From contig NZ_BONY01000022.1 of the NCBI RefSeq assembly GCF_016862955.1, positions 62,001 through 126,000 of the forward strand: a DNA stretch of 64,000 nucleotides, in the 5' to 3' direction. Origin of the DNA: Rhizocola hellebori (GTDB lineage Bacteria > Actinomycetota > Actinomycetes > Mycobacteriales > Micromonosporaceae). Under the pieces are notes generated by a model, which saw only the letters and a list, made by a program, of their open reading frames with translations, was not told where the DNA came from and made no database searches. Below are positions 17,850 to 27,149 of the stretch, piece after piece (the stretch's first letter is position 1; the number at the start of each line of letters is the position of its first letter). Position numbers and translations under genes: made by a program.

Positions 17850-19285
17850 TACTTCCGCACACCTCCCATCGATGCCGGGGTGCGCGCCGCATCGGAGATG
17901 CGCAACAGCACAGCCACCAGGAGCCAGTTCGCCACCAGCGAGGAGCCACCGGCGGATAGGAATGGCGTGGTCTGCCCCGTAAGCGGGATCAGCTTGCTCA
18001 CTCCCCCGATGATGACGAAGACCTGCAACCCCAGGGTGAACGCGAGACCGCCGGCGAGCAGCTTGCCGAACGAGTCCCGAACGGTCAGCGCGGCACGGAA
18101 GCCGCGCTCCACCACGAGCAGATAGAGCACCAGAAGCGCGGTCAGCCCGAACAGGCCGACCTCCTCGCCCATGCCGGCGAAGATGAAGTCGTTACGCACC
18201 TCGGGCACCTGAAGCGGATTGCCCGCACCCGGACCTGTCCCAAACATGCCACCGGTGCCCAGACCCAACAGGGACTGGGTGAGCTGATATCCGCTCTTGT
18301 ACGGCTCGTCGAACGGATTCAGCCACACATCGACCCGGTTGCCGAAGCTGGCGAAGGGGCCGCCGGCCGTCTCGGCGAGAACATAGGCCAGGGCCGCGCC
18401 ACCGAAGAACAGCAGCAGACCGATGATCAGCCAGCTCACCCGCTCGGTCGCGACATAAAGCGTCACCACGAACATGCCGAAGTACAGCAGCGAAGTGCCG
18501 AGGTCCTTCTCGAACACGAGCACGAGCAGACTCAGCGCCCACACCACGAGAACCGGGCCGAGGTCGCGGCCGCGCGGAAAGTCGATGCCCAGGAACCGGC
18601 GGCTCGCCAGCGCGAGGACCTCGCGCTTGCGTACCAGGTAATAGGCAAAGAAAACCAGCAGAGACAGCTTGGCGAACTCACCAGGCTGGATCGCGAACAA
18701 GCTGCCGAACTTGATCCAAAGCTTGGCGCCGTTGACTTCCGAGATGCTCCCCGGCAACAGCGCCGGCAACAGCACCAGCACGATCCCAGCCAGGCCGAGT
18801 GTCCACGCGTATTTCGAGATCTCGCGATGGTCCCGGACGAACCAGAGCACCACCGCCGCCCCGAAGACCGCGATCAGCGTCCACAGCAACTGGCGCCCGC
18901 CGTCCCCGGCGAAGACCGTGAGGTCGGCGCGATCGGGCACCTCCGCCCGGCCCAGGTCGAGACGGCGCAGGAACGCCACGCCCAGACCGTTGAGCAACGC
19001 GACGGCCGGCATCAACACCGGGTCGGCGAACGGTGCCCGCAACCGGATCACGACATGCAGTGCCAGGAACACCGCAGCCAGCACCCCCGCCGGCGCCCAG
19101 AAGTCGGACGAGACGGTCTCCAGCATGTTCGCCTCGACCGCCGCGAGATAGGCGGCAACCAGCAGCATGCCAAGCAACAGCAGCCACAGCTCCGTCCGCC
19201 GGGCCGCGCGGGCGGCTTCGGGCAGCGCCCTCGTCGACGGCTTGATGATGGGCGTGGCGGCAATCGGTGTGGGGGGCGTGGTCAC
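17849..19285 (-). CDS. rodA: SEDS peptidoglycan glycosyltransferase RodA/FtsW
   Basis: A 478-residue polytopic protein with about 12 hydrophobic helices. SEDS signatures include IQPGEFAKLSLLVFFAYYL, LVFEKDLGTSLLYFGMFVVTLYVATER, YQLTQSLLGLGTGGMFGTG and the C-terminal IPLTGQTTPFLSAGGSSLVANW. It polymerises glycan strands from lipid II and works with PbpA. GTG start at 19285, 22 bp after the pstP stop. In actinobacteria this operon copy is the RodA of the PknA/B cluster. Confidence 0.95.
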   Translation of the reverse strand: MTTPPTPIAATPIIKPSTRALPEAARAARRTELWLLLLGMLLVAAYLAAVEANMLETVSSDFWAPAGVLAAVFLALHVVIRLRAPFADPVLMPAVALLNGLGVAFLRRLDLGRAEVPDRADLTVFAGDGGRQLLWTLIAVFGAAVVLWFVRDHREISKYAWTLGLAGIVLVLLPALLPGSISEVNGAKLWIKFGSLFAIQPGEFAKLSLLVFFAYYLVRKREVLALASRRFLGIDFPRGRDLGPVLVVWALSLLVLVFEKDLGTSLLYFGMFVVTLYVATERVSWLIIGLLLFFGGAALAYVLAETAGGPFASFGNRVDVWLNPFDEPYKSGYQLTQSLLGLGTGGMFGTGPGAGNPLQVPEVRNDFIFAGMGEEVGLFGLTALLVLYLLVVERGFRAALTVRDSFGKLLAGGLAFTLGLQVFVIIGGVSKLIPLTGQTTPFLSAGGSSLVANWLLVAVLLRISDAARTPASMGGVRK

Positions 19286-19307
19286 TGTCAGTTCACCTCT
19301 GCTCGGC

Positions 19308-20645
19308 CTAGTTGGACCGGCAGGGCACCGGCGTTGGCAGCACCGCCGGCTCCGTCGATGCGGCGGTCGGTGATGGGTCAGGAGCTGGGCTGGACGTCTG
19401 GCCTGGGTTGGGCGTCGGCGAGGCCGGGCAGCGTGGAAGCAGGTTCACGTTGGCCGGGTCGTCGCGTACCAGCTCGTTGAGCCGGGCTTGGGCGTCGGCC
19501 AGGCTGTCCGCAGCGATCCCCTTGCGCACCTGGTCCTGGGCAACCGTGGTCAGCTCTCCGAGCGTGACCGAGCTGACCTCTTGGACTTCGGAGAGGCTGA
19601 AGCCGGCGAGCTGCCCGGGGACGCCGCTGAAGATCGCGACCTGACCGCCATCGGTGGCGCCGATGTAGAACTGCGACTGGCTCCACATCCACAGGCCATA
19701 GAGCCCGCCGCCGAGCAGGCCGACGAGGATCACCAGAATCACGGTAGCGCGGACCGGATGGCGCTTGGGTCGCCGAGGCTCGTCGGAGGGAGCCGACTCC
19801 GGGCTTGCCGCGCGCGGCGGCGACAGGGCCGAGGCACGTGCCGCCGGGGTCGACTCGACGTCGACGTTGTTGTGAGCCCGTTCCCGGCTGGCGGCGCCGC
19901 CGACGACCGGTGCCTGCTCGACGATGTTGTCGTCGGAGGCGTCGGCCACGATGATCGTGATGTTGTCGGGTCCACCGCCGCGCAGCGCCAGCGCCAGGAG
20001 GCGCTCGACGCATTGCTGTGGGTCCACGTACTCGCGCATGGTCTGCGCGATGGTGTCCGCGCTGACCACACTGGACAGACCGTCGGAGCAGATCAGGTAG
20101 CGGTCGCCGGGAAGCACCTGGCGTACCGAGAACTCCGGCTCGGCGTCGCGGCCGTCCATCGCTTTGGTGATCAGTGACCGCTGCGGGTGGACGGTCGCCT
20201 CCTCCGCGGTGATGCGCCCCTCGTCCACCAGGATCTGCACGTACGTGTCGTCCTTGGTGATCTGAGTGAAGTCGCCATCGCGGAGCATGTAGGCGCGGGA
20301 GTCTCCAATGTGGACCATGCACATCTTGCTGCCGGAGAAGAGCATGCCGGTCAAGGTGCTGCCCATGCCGTCGAGCCGGGGGTTGGCGTCGACGGTGTCG
20401 CGTAGCTGCTGGTTGGCCGAGCCAACCGCGCCGCGCCAAGCATCAATGAGGTTGTCGGGGGCGACGTCCTCGTCCAGTGGGGCGATGGCCGAGATGACGA
20501 TATTGCTGGCGACGTCACCGGCGGCCATGCCGCCCATGCCGTCGGCGACGGCGAGCAGGCGAGGCCCGGCGTAGACCGAGTCCTGGTTGCCTTCCCGGAT
20601 AAGACCGCGGTCGCTGCGGGCCGCATAACGAAGTATCAGTGTCAT
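19308..20645 (-). CDS. pstP: PP2C-type Ser/Thr phosphatase PstP
   Basis: A 445-residue protein starting MTLILRYAARSDRGLIREGNQDS. The PPM domain (residues about 5-235) has the metal-binding aspartates in RSDRG, VADGMGGM, HIGDSRAYML, ICSDGLS and GGPDNITIIVADA. A charged linker, one transmembrane helix (TVILVILVGLLGGGLYGLWMW) and an extracellular domain with a Pro/Ser/Thr tail follow. It dephosphorylates PknA, PknB and their targets. The start at 20645 overlaps the fhaB stop (ATGA) and matches the family N-terminus; longer upstream readings are not credible. Confidence 0.95.
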   Translation of the reverse strand: MTLILRYAARSDRGLIREGNQDSVYAGPRLLAVADGMGGMAAGDVASNIVISAIAPLDEDVAPDNLIDAWRGAVGSANQQLRDTVDANPRLDGMGSTLTGMLFSGSKMCMVHIGDSRAYMLRDGDFTQITKDDTYVQILVDEGRITAEEATVHPQRSLITKAMDGRDAEPEFSVRQVLPGDRYLICSDGLSSVVSADTIAQTMREYVDPQQCVERLLALALRGGGPDNITIIVADASDDNIVEQAPVVGGAASRERAHNNVDVESTPAARASALSPPRAASPESAPSDEPRRPKRHPVRATVILVILVGLLGGGLYGLWMWSQSQFYIGATDGGQVAIFSGVPGQLAGFSLSEVQEVSSVTLGELTTVAQDQVRKGIAADSLADAQARLNELVRDDPANVNLLPRCPASPTPNPGQTSSPAPDPSPTAASTEPAVLPTPVPCRSN

Positions 20646-21124
20646 GGCCGTAACTCGAGGGAAGTGCGGCCGATCCTGATCGGCACGCCAAGGGGGACGG
20701 GGGTGGGACCGCTGACCTTGGAGCGGTCCAGATAGGTGCCGTTGGTGGAGCCTAGGTCTTCCAGTACCCACTGCCCGTCACGCGGCACGAGCCGAGCGTG
20801 CCGCGCAGACGCATAATCATCGGTGATCACGAGGGTCGAGTCCTCGGCTCTGCCGATGGTTATTGGCGCTTCACCCAGTGTGATCTTGGTCCCCGCGAGC
20901 GCCCCGGCCGTGACCACGAGCTGGTGAGCTGCTCGGCCCTTTTTCACCTTTGCGGGCCGAGCATTTCCCGCCGCCACATTCACCCCTCGGGGAGTGGCGA
21001 CCAGCCGGCCCGCACGCGAGCCGGCGAAGAGGTCCCGGCGGATCACGCCGACCACCGTGAATACGAAGATCCACAGTAGGACGAGAAATCCGAACCGGGC
21101 AGCGGCGAGAACGATCTCAGGCAA
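20642..21124 (-). CDS. fhaB: FHA-domain protein FhaB (FipA)
   Basis: A 160-residue protein. An N-terminal transmembrane helix (FGFLVLLWIFVFTVVGVI) leads through a short linker to a C-terminal FHA domain: ITIGRAEDSTLVITDDYASARHARL is the phosphothreonine-binding core and LEDLGSTNGTYLD the conserved strand pair. FHA domains bind phosphothreonine on PknA/PknB partners, and FhaB links kinase signalling to cell division. The start appears to be a TTG at 21124, since no ATG or GTG gives the family-length N-terminus. It lies six bases after the fhaA stop. Confidence 0.93.
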   Translation of the reverse strand: MPEIVLAAARFGFLVLLWIFVFTVVGVIRRDLFAGSRAGRLVATPRGVNVAAGNARPAKVKKGRAAHQLVVTAGALAGTKITLGEAPITIGRAEDSTLVITDDYASARHARLVPRDGQWVLEDLGSTNGTYLDRSKVSGPTPVPLGVPIRIGRTSLELRP

Positions 21125-21130
21125 GGGCCG

Positions 21131-21883
21131 TCAGCCGTCCACCCGGAACGTCAGCGTCGTCGTCCCGAGTTGGATCATGTCGCCGGGGTTCAAGGCGACT
21201 GCGGAGACGCGCTGGCCGTTCACCATTGTTCCGTTAGTCGAACCAAGATCTGTCAAGATCACCTGAGCCCCGTCGAAGTCGAGTCGGGCGTGCCTGCGGG
21301 AGATGCCCACATCGGGCAGGCGCATGTTGGCTTGATCACCACGGCCGATCACGGTCTGGCCAATGGCCAGCGGATACGTGCGGCCGTCGCCGGAGACCAA
21401 GCGGACGTTGCGCCCAGCGCCCGATCCGGGCGGCGCCATCTGAGGCGGGCCCTGCTGGGGGTACTGCGGGGGATAGTTGGGTTGCTGGTCGAACGGCTGC
21501 TGAGGCTGATCGGCCGTGTAGACCTCAGCGGACACGCGGAACATCCCCGTGTCCAAACCGTCTCCACGCTCGATCTCCACTATGACGTCGCCGTAGACAG
21601 TCCACGCTTGCTCACCGATGAACTCGGCTTGCGATTGCGCCAACTCCTGCGCCAACGCCGCAGCGTAAGGCGCTAACCGACTGTGATCATAGGGTGAGAG
21701 ATCGATCACATAGCGGTTAGGCACCAGCGTTCGGCCACCCACCAGGATGGCTTTGTGCGCCTCAGCTTCCCGCTGCATGGCGTTCAGGATCTCCACAGGG
21801 TGCACGACACCCTTGAACACCTTGGCAAAGGCGCCCTCTACAAGGCCTTCCAGGCGTTTCTCAAAGCGTTGCAACACGCTCAC
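21131..21883 (-). CDS. fhaA: FhaA, DUF3662 plus FHA domain protein
   Basis: A 250-residue protein. The N-terminal DUF3662 domain begins VSVLQRFEKRLEGLVEGAFAKVF, the family opening. A Pro/Gln-rich linker (residues about 120-155) leads to a C-terminal FHA domain with VIGRGDQANMRLPDVGISRRHARL and LTDLGSTNGTMVNG. It binds phosphorylated MviN/CwsA-type partners to regulate peptidoglycan synthesis. The GTG at 21883 is chosen because GGAGGA lies about six bases upstream and the reading matches the family; an ATG at 21931 would add an unrelated extension. It is the first gene of the seven-gene operon. Confidence 0.94.
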   Translation of the reverse strand: MSVLQRFEKRLEGLVEGAFAKVFKGVVHPVEILNAMQREAEAHKAILVGGRTLVPNRYVIDLSPYDHSRLAPYAAALAQELAQSQAEFIGEQAWTVYGDVIVEIERGDGLDTGMFRVSAEVYTADQPQQPFDQQPNYPPQYPQQGPPQMAPPGSGAGRNVRLVSGDGRTYPLAIGQTVIGRGDQANMRLPDVGISRRHARLDFDGAQVILTDLGSTNGTMVNGQRVSAVALNPGDMIQLGTTTLTFRVDG

Positions 21884-22135
21884 CGGCTCCTCCTCGGGTT
21901 CCGAGGACATGATGCTATCTGCCCTCAACACCCTGCGTCTGCGCCAAGCCCCCCGCTGCAGTGGAGGACACGTTCAGCACCTATGACTGTCGTGCTAATC
22001 TTTCGCGGCCAAGCCGGTTTCGGATTGGCATTCGGTATCCGGCATAGCGTAAGCTGTGCCAGCTGTTGATGAACAGTCGCGTAATTGCGCAGCTCATCGG
22101 CGGTGAGACCAATGGTCTAAGAAAGTGTGTCGCCA

Positions 22136-22221
22136 GGGGAAGTGGCGGAATGGCAGACGCGCACGGTTCAGGTCCGTGTGCCCGAAAGGGCGTGAGGGTT
22201 CAACTCCCTCCTTCCCCACCA
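22136..22221 (+). tRNA. tRNA-Leu (anticodon CAG)
   Basis: An acceptor stem GGGGAAG (22136-22142) pairs with CTTCCCC (22211-22217), followed by A and an encoded CCA (22219-22221). The anticodon CAG is at 22169-22171 in the loop TTCAGGT, and the long variable arm (GTGCCCGAAAGGGCGT) is that of a class II tRNA such as Leu. In Mycobacterium a tRNA-Leu is also found next to fhaA. Confidence 0.96.
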
Positions 22222-22318
22222 GTCAACAATTAGGTTCCGGAGCGTCGGCTTCGGGACCTTTTTCTTTCGCCAATCTGTCGGCCTTCAGACGTGGCTTGAT
22301 CGTGCTACAACGTGCGCC

Positions 22319-23662
22319 ATGAGACGTGAACCAGCTTTCAGCCGAATTCTTGTGCTCGCGGGAACTGTGCTGGCGGCCGCGGCCTATTTGAGCGTCGTTT
22401 GGGCAGGCAACCAGCCGGTACGGTCCGGGTGGTTGCCTGCGGTGCTAGGCGGCTGGGTGCTGGTGGTGATCGGGCTGGGTCTCGCGGTACTGGTGCCGGG
22501 TAGCAGCGTCCTGTTCTCCGATCGGATGAAACGGCCCGCCCGCTTCGAGGTTTCGCCCGGCGGATTCTGGCTCAAGCCCGTGCTGAGCCCGGGCCTTGGC
22601 ATCGTGGCGCAGCTGATCGTCTTCGGTTTCTTTCTCGGGCAGTGGCTTCCCCAGCTGGGTGACCTCGACAATTCAGATCCCGTTAGCGCCCAAATCGACC
22701 GCGTCGGCACTGTTTTGACCGGCACATTGATAGCCGTTTGGACGATCATCATAGCCTTTTCGGTCATCCTCGCCTGGTTCGGTGGGCCGGCCTTGGAGCT
22801 GACCCCGGCGGGGATCCGTTCCCGGCGCCCGTTCCAGAGGCTCCTAATTCCGTGGGAGGCGCTGCACACCGGCGGGCCACTCCGGCCGGGAACGGATGTT
22901 TGGAGCACGGGCGCGTTGAGGCTTTCCTTTGCCCAGCCCGATCTGGTCCAGTGCCGAGGGCTGATGGGTGCCATGTTCCGCCGTAACCCGAGCCTGGCCC
23001 TGGCCTACGACGCTCACCCGTGGCTGCTGGCCGACACCATCCGTTGGTACGCCGAGCATCCCGAGCATCGCGCGGGGATCGGTACCCAGGAAGAACATGA
23101 TCGTCTCATTGCGGCGGTGACGGCTGACTATCCCCGGCATGACTTCCCGCGCCCGCCGCGGCCGACATTGGTGACCTTGACGGTGTGGCTGGCGGTGGCG
23201 GGCGCGATCGGCGGGGTTCTTCTCGCCGCCGCGAACCTCTATATAGCGGTGGCGTACCAGGACAGGATTAGGGCCGCCATCGCGGCGACAGGCGAAAGCG
23301 GCGAGGCCGACCCCTTCAACGGCCCGCTGCTGCCCGCGATCTGGCTTGGACTTGTGCTCACCGGCGCTGTGCTCTCCCTCTTCGCGGCGCGAGGAGTCTG
23401 GAAAGGAGGCCAGGGCGCGCGGATCGGCCTGATATTCCTCGCTGTGCTCGTGGTGCTTTCCGCTTGCCTCGGGTCTTGCTTCGGCACGCCGACCCTGTCT
23501 CTTCTCGACGCTCCCAATGAGGAGGTGCTCGGCGCCATCGCCATCGCGATCTGGTCAGCCCACCAGACACTCGCCTTCGGCGCGGGCGTCACAACCATTG
23601 TGCTGTTGCTGCTGCCCGCCGCGGATCGCTACTTCCGGCCGCGCCCTGTGGCTTCTGCATAG
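22319..23662 (+). CDS. Polytopic membrane protein of unknown function
   Basis: A 447-residue protein. Two N-terminal transmembrane helices (about residues 8-28 and 40-60) are followed by two more near 95-112 and 130-155, then a soluble middle region (about 155-275) that resembles a bacterial PH-like domain ([25 protein letters not shown]), and further helices near 288-312, 345-365, 375-395 and 415-435. No family is recognised with certainty. The start ATG at 22319 lacks a strong ribosome binding site. It stands alone between tRNA-Leu and the epimerase gene. Confidence 0.75.
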   Translation: MRREPAFSRILVLAGTVLAAAAYLSVVWAGNQPVRSGWLPAVLGGWVLVVIGLGLAVLVPGSSVLFSDRMKRPARFEVSPGGFWLKPVLSPGLGIVAQLIVFGFFLGQWLPQLGDLDNSDPVSAQIDRVGTVLTGTLIAVWTIIIAFSVILAWFGGPALELTPAGIRSRRPFQRLLIPWEALHTGGPLRPGTDVWSTGALRLSFAQPDLVQCRGLMGAMFRRNPSLALAYDAHPWLLADTIRWYAEHPEHRAGIGTQEEHDRLIAAVTADYPRHDFPRPPRPTLVTLTVWLAVAGAIGGVLLAAANLYIAVAYQDRIRAAIAATGESGEADPFNGPLLPAIWLGLVLTGAVLSLFAARGVWKGGQGARIGLIFLAVLVVLSACLGSCFGTPTLSLLDAPNEEVLGAIAIAIWSAHQTLAFGAGVTTIVLLLLPAADRYFRPRPVASA

Positions 23663-23724
23663 CGCGGGCGTCGCCCGGGGCGTTTCAAGCCGCGCTTTCT
23701 GCCCGACCCAGCCGTTGTGAAGGT

Positions 23725-24792
23725 GTGAGCGTTGCCCTGGTGACCGGCTCGGCCGGGCTGATCGGATCGCAAGCCGTGCGGCACTTCGCCGGACTCGGCA
23801 TGCACGTCGTCGGCATCGACAACGATATGCGGGCCTATTTTTTCGGCCCTGACGCCTCCACCGACTGGAGCCGTCATTTACTCACTCATTCGCTGGGTAC
23901 CCAGTACAGCCACCTCAACGTCGACATCCGTGACCGCGACGAGCTGCGCCGGATCTTCACGCGCTACGGCACCGACATCGCCCTGGTGGTGCACGCGGCC
24001 GCCCAGCCCAGCCACGACTGGGCGGCGCGGGAGCCCTTCACCGACTTCGACGTCAACGCGGTGGGCACCATGAACCTGCTGGAGAACACGCGCCTGTTCG
24101 CGCCGGAGGCCGTATTCATCCACTGTTCGACCAACAAGGTCTACGGTGACCGGCCCAACCGGCTGCCACTGGTCGAGCTGGAGACGCGCTTCGAAATCGA
24201 GCCGGGACACCCGTACTCGGCAGGCATCGACGAGATGATGAGCGTGGACGCGAGCATGCACTCGCTGTTCGGTGTCGCCAAGCTGGCCGCCGACGTCATG
24301 GTCCAGGAGTACGGCCGCTATTTCGGTATGCGAACGGCCTGTTTCCGCGGCGGGACCCTGACCGGCCCCGGACACTCCGCGGCAGAGCTGCACGGCTTTC
24401 TCGCCTATCTGATGCGGTGTGCGATGGAAGGCCGCGTCTACAACCTCTATGGCTACAAGGGCAAGATGGTCCGCGACGCGATCCACTCGCACGACGTGCT
24501 GACCGCCTTCGAGGCCTTCTTTCGCGCTCCGCGCTCAGGCGAGGTCTACAACCTGGGCGGTGGCAGGCTCGCCAATGTCTCCCACCTGGAGGCATTTTCG
24601 ATTGCAGAACGTATTACCGGAAAACCGACAAAGGTTAAATATCTCCAAAATAACCGTCTCGGCGACCATCAGTGGTACATCAGTAATATGAACAAATTTC
24701 GGGAGCACTATCCCGGATGGCAACAGACCCGCGATATCCCGTCGATCATGACGGAGATCTATGAAGCGAATGCCGGCAAATGGCGGGAATGA
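23725..24792 (+). CDS. NAD-dependent epimerase/dehydratase, CDP-paratose/tyvelose 2-epimerase-like
   Basis: A 355-residue extended [19 protein letters not shown] is the NAD-binding loop; [11 protein letters not shown] and [23 protein letters not shown] resemble the CDP-tyvelose 2-epimerase group, with the catalytic Lys in VAKLAAD and Phe where many SDRs have the catalytic Tyr. [22 protein letters not shown] and [15 protein letters not shown] are also family-like. It probably makes or modifies a nucleotide sugar. The last 180 bp or so (from about 24590) are clearly more AT-rich than the rest. GTG start. It overlaps the glycosyltransferase gene by 13 bp. Confidence 0.85.
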   Translation: MSVALVTGSAGLIGSQAVRHFAGLGMHVVGIDNDMRAYFFGPDASTDWSRHLLTHSLGTQYSHLNVDIRDRDELRRIFTRYGTDIALVVHAAAQPSHDWAAREPFTDFDVNAVGTMNLLENTRLFAPEAVFIHCSTNKVYGDRPNRLPLVELETRFEIEPGHPYSAGIDEMMSVDASMHSLFGVAKLAADVMVQEYGRYFGMRTACFRGGTLTGPGHSAAELHGFLAYLMRCAMEGRVYNLYGYKGKMVRDAIHSHDVLTAFEAFFRAPRSGEVYNLGGGRLANVSHLEAFSIAERITGKPTKVKYLQNNRLGDHQWYISNMNKFREHYPGWQQTRDIPSIMTEIYEANAGKWRE

Positions 24793-25595
24793 TGCGACGT
24801 TCCAAGCGCAACGTCCTCGGGGTGCTGGTAGACGCGTGTGACTACGCCGCCGCCACCGACCAGATCATCGCGGCCGCGACGGAGCGCCGCCATTTCGCGG
24901 TAACCGCGATCGCGGTCCACGGAATCATGGAAGGCGTGGGCGACGACGGATTCCGGCGTCAGCTCAACAGCTTCGATCTGGTGACGCCCGATGGCCAGCC
25001 TGTGCGCTGGGCGCTGAACCTGCTCTATCGAGCCCATCTCAAAGACCGGGTTTATGGGCCGGATCTGGCGCTGTGGGTGCTCGCCGACGCGGCGCAACGA
25101 GGTTTGCCGGTCTACCTTTACGGCTCCACCCGGGGCACCCTCAACCGCCTGATCGCTTCCCTGCGCCGGCGCTATCCGACCCTCGAGATCGCCGGCAGCG
25201 AACCCTCGAAATTCCGAGGCGCCCAGCCCGGGGAGGCGGAGGAGATCGCCGAGCGGATCACCGCTTCGGGGGCTCGGCTGGTGCTCGTGGGGCTCGGCTG
25301 CCCCCGCCAGGAGCGCTTCGCCTACGCGATGCGGCCACTCCTGCACATGCCCCTGCTGGCGGTCGGCGCTGCCTTCGCCTATCACGCGGGCGATATTCCG
25401 ACCCCGCCGCAGTGGATGCAACGTCATGCCCTGGAATGGGTGTGGCGGTTGGGTTATGAGCCAAAGCGCCTATGGCGTCGCTACGCGGTGACCAACCCCG
25501 CATTCCTGGCCCTGCTCGGAGCCCAGAAGGCTCGAGTGTGGCAGGCGGCGCCACCACCACCCGCCGCCGAACCGCCCGGTGCGCTATCGGTCTGA
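24780..25595 (+). CDS. WecG/TagA/CpsF family (GT26) glycosyltransferase
   Basis: A 271-residue protein. [36 protein letters not shown] contains the conserved T-P-D-G motif with the catalytic-region Asp; [11 protein letters not shown] and [18 protein letters not shown] are further GT26 signatures, and [27 protein letters not shown] closes the domain. The family adds N-acetylmannosamine(uronate) or related sugars to polyprenyl-linked acceptors in teichoic acid or exopolysaccharide synthesis. It starts inside the epimerase 3' end, so the two are coupled and probably work on one glycan. A longer or shorter start (24780, 24789 or 24792) cannot be decided. Confidence 0.9.
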   Translation: MAGMMRRSKRNVLGVLVDACDYAAATDQIIAAATERRHFAVTAIAVHGIMEGVGDDGFRRQLNSFDLVTPDGQPVRWALNLLYRAHLKDRVYGPDLALWVLADAAQRGLPVYLYGSTRGTLNRLIASLRRRYPTLEIAGSEPSKFRGAQPGEAEEIAERITASGARLVLVGLGCPRQERFAYAMRPLLHMPLLAVGAAFAYHAGDIPTPPQWMQRHALEWVWRLGYEPKRLWRRYAVTNPAFLALLGAQKARVWQAAPPPPAAEPPGALSV

Positions 25596-25600
25596 ACCCG

Positions 25601-25632
25601 GCAACGGCGGCCGGCGTCACCGCCGCCGTTGC
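25601..25632. terminator. Hairpin between convergent genes
   Basis: An 11-bp inverted repeat GCAACGGCGGC / GCCGCCGTTGC (25601-25611 and 25622-25632) with a 10-base loop starts 5 bp after the glycosyltransferase stop, facing a convergent small gene that ends at 25649. It probably serves both. Confidence 0.7.
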
Positions 25633-25648
25633 GCGACAAGAAACTCGG

Positions 25649-25915
25649 CTAGCGACGCGGGTTGTAAATAAGGTCAAGCACGGCCCGAGCCGCCTCGAAC
25701 CAGCGATTCATCCATTCCGGTGAAGGCTGGGAACCCTTGGGCGGCAGCTCAAGCAGAAGCCCGCGCAGCAGCGGATGGTCCACCAGCGACGAGCTGTGCC
25801 CGTCGAGCCAGCCTGACCCGTTGAACGAAGGCTCGTCAAAGCCATCAAGAACTAGGGAGGGGACAGGTTCCAGCAACGAGTTCACCTGTTTCGGGCCGTG
25901 CTCAGAGGTTGTCAT
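25649..25915 (-). CDS. Small hypothetical protein
   Basis: An 88-residue acidic protein opening MTTSEHGPKQVNSLLEPV and containing GFDEPSFNGSGWLDGHSS and an amphipathic WMNRWFEAARAVLDLIY end. The ATG at 25915 has AGGAA about seven bases upstream, which excludes the longer upstream reading. No signal peptide or transmembrane helix is evident and no family is recognised. It is divergent from the gene at 26165 and convergent with the glycosyltransferase. Confidence 0.6.
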   Translation of the reverse strand: MTTSEHGPKQVNSLLEPVPSLVLDGFDEPSFNGSGWLDGHSSSLVDHPLLRGLLLELPPKGSQPSPEWMNRWFEAARAVLDLIYNPRR

Positions 25916-26164
25916 GGGGCGATTCCTCATATCCCTGGTCGACGTTGTCGGCGAGTTGCGCGACCTTCGTGATTGGCCTCTGATACAACGACCGCCGCCG
26001 AGTGTCGTGACTCTGGCGCGTGCGAAGCAACGCACGGCAGCGGCGCGGCGCTGCAATATTGGCGCGCGCTAAAAGCAACGTGCGGTGGCTGCGATTGTCA
26101 CCCGGTGTGATTTGTGCGTGACCACACGCTGATCTGCTAGTTGTCTAATTCATGCGGGGGAACC

Positions 26165-26863
26165 ATGGCAATCGAGGCTGAAGGCCGCCATTGCACGCAT
26201 TGCCACGAAGTGGACGCCAAAGCGCGCATCCATCGCGCTGTGCCGACTGCGCGGGAGCCGCTGGATCAGCTGAGCTCGCCTAGGGAGCTCGACGAAATCG
26301 GCGAGGACGAGCGTTGGCTGTGGCGTCTGGTGGCGGAGGCTGATCGGGTCGCTGCTGGCGCTCCGCCGCAACCCGATCCGCAGCAGGTGACCGATGCCGA
26401 AGAGCGATACGCGCTGGTGCGGCTTGCCGAAGAGCGGGTCCTCAACCGGATCCGGGTCACCGAGGGGGCCTTGGCCCGGCCGGGCTCGTGGCTGCGCCCC
26501 GCGCATCGGGCGGCGTTGGTGCGCCACCTTCGGGAGGATCGCTCGGCCGCGGTCGCCACCGCCGTCCAGCGCGGGCGGATCGAGGAAGCGCTGAGCCGCC
26601 TTCGCGCCATCGCCAACGCACACGCGGGCTATCTGACCGAGCATCGCATTGTCCTGAGCGCCGGCCGCAATGCGCGAGCCGAACTCGAACGCATCTTCGA
26701 TGATCTGATTGATGGATACGCGAAGCTCAGCGACCCGCCGGCATGGTTCCGATTCGGCCTGGGCTATCCGCCACCACCCGGCGCACAGCCGCAATGGCTG
26801 GCGGCCGCGAGAGAGACTCTTGCCCAGCGACGCAAGCTCGCCTTGGAACACCCAAAATGGTGA
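26165..26863 (+). CDS. Hypothetical protein with N-terminal CxxC motif
   Basis: A 232-residue, largely helical, charged protein. An N-terminal CTHCHEV could bind metal. Residues about 45-190 are rich in Glu, Arg and Ala with the look of helical repeats. The C-terminus contains PPAWFRFGLGYPPPPGAQPQW. The ATG at 26165 follows GGGGGA at a proper distance, so the upstream ATG at 26141 is not used. No family is recognised. Its stop codon lies within the left arm of a strong hairpin terminator. Confidence 0.65.
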   Translation: MAIEAEGRHCTHCHEVDAKARIHRAVPTAREPLDQLSSPRELDEIGEDERWLWRLVAEADRVAAGAPPQPDPQQVTDAEERYALVRLAEERVLNRIRVTEGALARPGSWLRPAHRAALVRHLREDRSAAVATAVQRGRIEEALSRLRAIANAHAGYLTEHRIVLSAGRNARAELERIFDDLIDGYAKLSDPPAWFRFGLGYPPPPGAQPQWLAAARETLAQRRKLALEHPKW

Positions 26864-26894
26864 AAGGACGCGAGTCCCCTTCGCGTCCTTTCAC
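26860..26894. terminator. Hairpin overlapping a stop codon, between convergent genes
   Basis: A perfect 14-bp inverted repeat (26860-26873 and 26881-26894) with a 7-base loop begins with the last base of the Trp codon and includes the TGA stop of the upstream gene. It separates that gene from the convergent DUF397 gene. Confidence 0.85.
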
Positions 26895-26915
26895 TTTCAC
26901 TCATCGATTGGGTTG

Positions 26916-27149
26916 TTACAGATCAAATTCGCCGTCCTTGGCACCTTCGACAAAGGCGTCCCACTCACCGCGGGTAAAAACAAGGACAGGACCGGCTGTA
27001 TTCTTGGAATCACGCACAGCAATTGCCCCGTCTACAAACGCGACTTCGACACACATATCCGTGTTACCGCCACTTCGGCTGCTCTTACGCCATTGGGCAT
27101 CTGTCAGGTCGAGGTCGTATCCCTTGTGGGAACCCATTTTCTCTTCCAT
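26916..27149 (-). CDS. DUF397 domain protein
   Basis: A 77-residue protein with the full DUF397 pattern: DLTDAQWRKSSRSGGNTDMCVEVAFVDGAIAVRDSKNTAGPVLVFTRGEWDAFVEGAKDGEF in order (W-x-K-S-S-x-S, C-V-E-V, V-R-D-S-K, F-T-x-x-E-W). DUF397 proteins usually pair with an XRE/DUF5753 regulator, as here, and act as its small antagonist partner in Streptomyces (BldB/WhiJ-type systems). The start overlaps the regulator's 3' end; ATG 27149 or ATG 27137 may be used. Confidence 0.92.
   Translation of the reverse strand: MEEKMGSHKGYDLDLTDAQWRKSSRSGGNTDMCVEVAFVDGAIAVRDSKNTAGPVLVFTRGEWDAFVEGAKDGEFDL

Noticed and set aside
20646..20771. Longer start for pstP at 20771
   Set aside because: The extension lies inside fhaB, has no ribosome binding site, and the ATG at 20645 matches the phosphatase family start and overlaps the fhaB stop.
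22106..22118. Short palindrome AGACCA-A-TGGTCT upstream of tRNA-Leu
   Set aside because: Only 6-bp arms, common by chance, and no regulator context.
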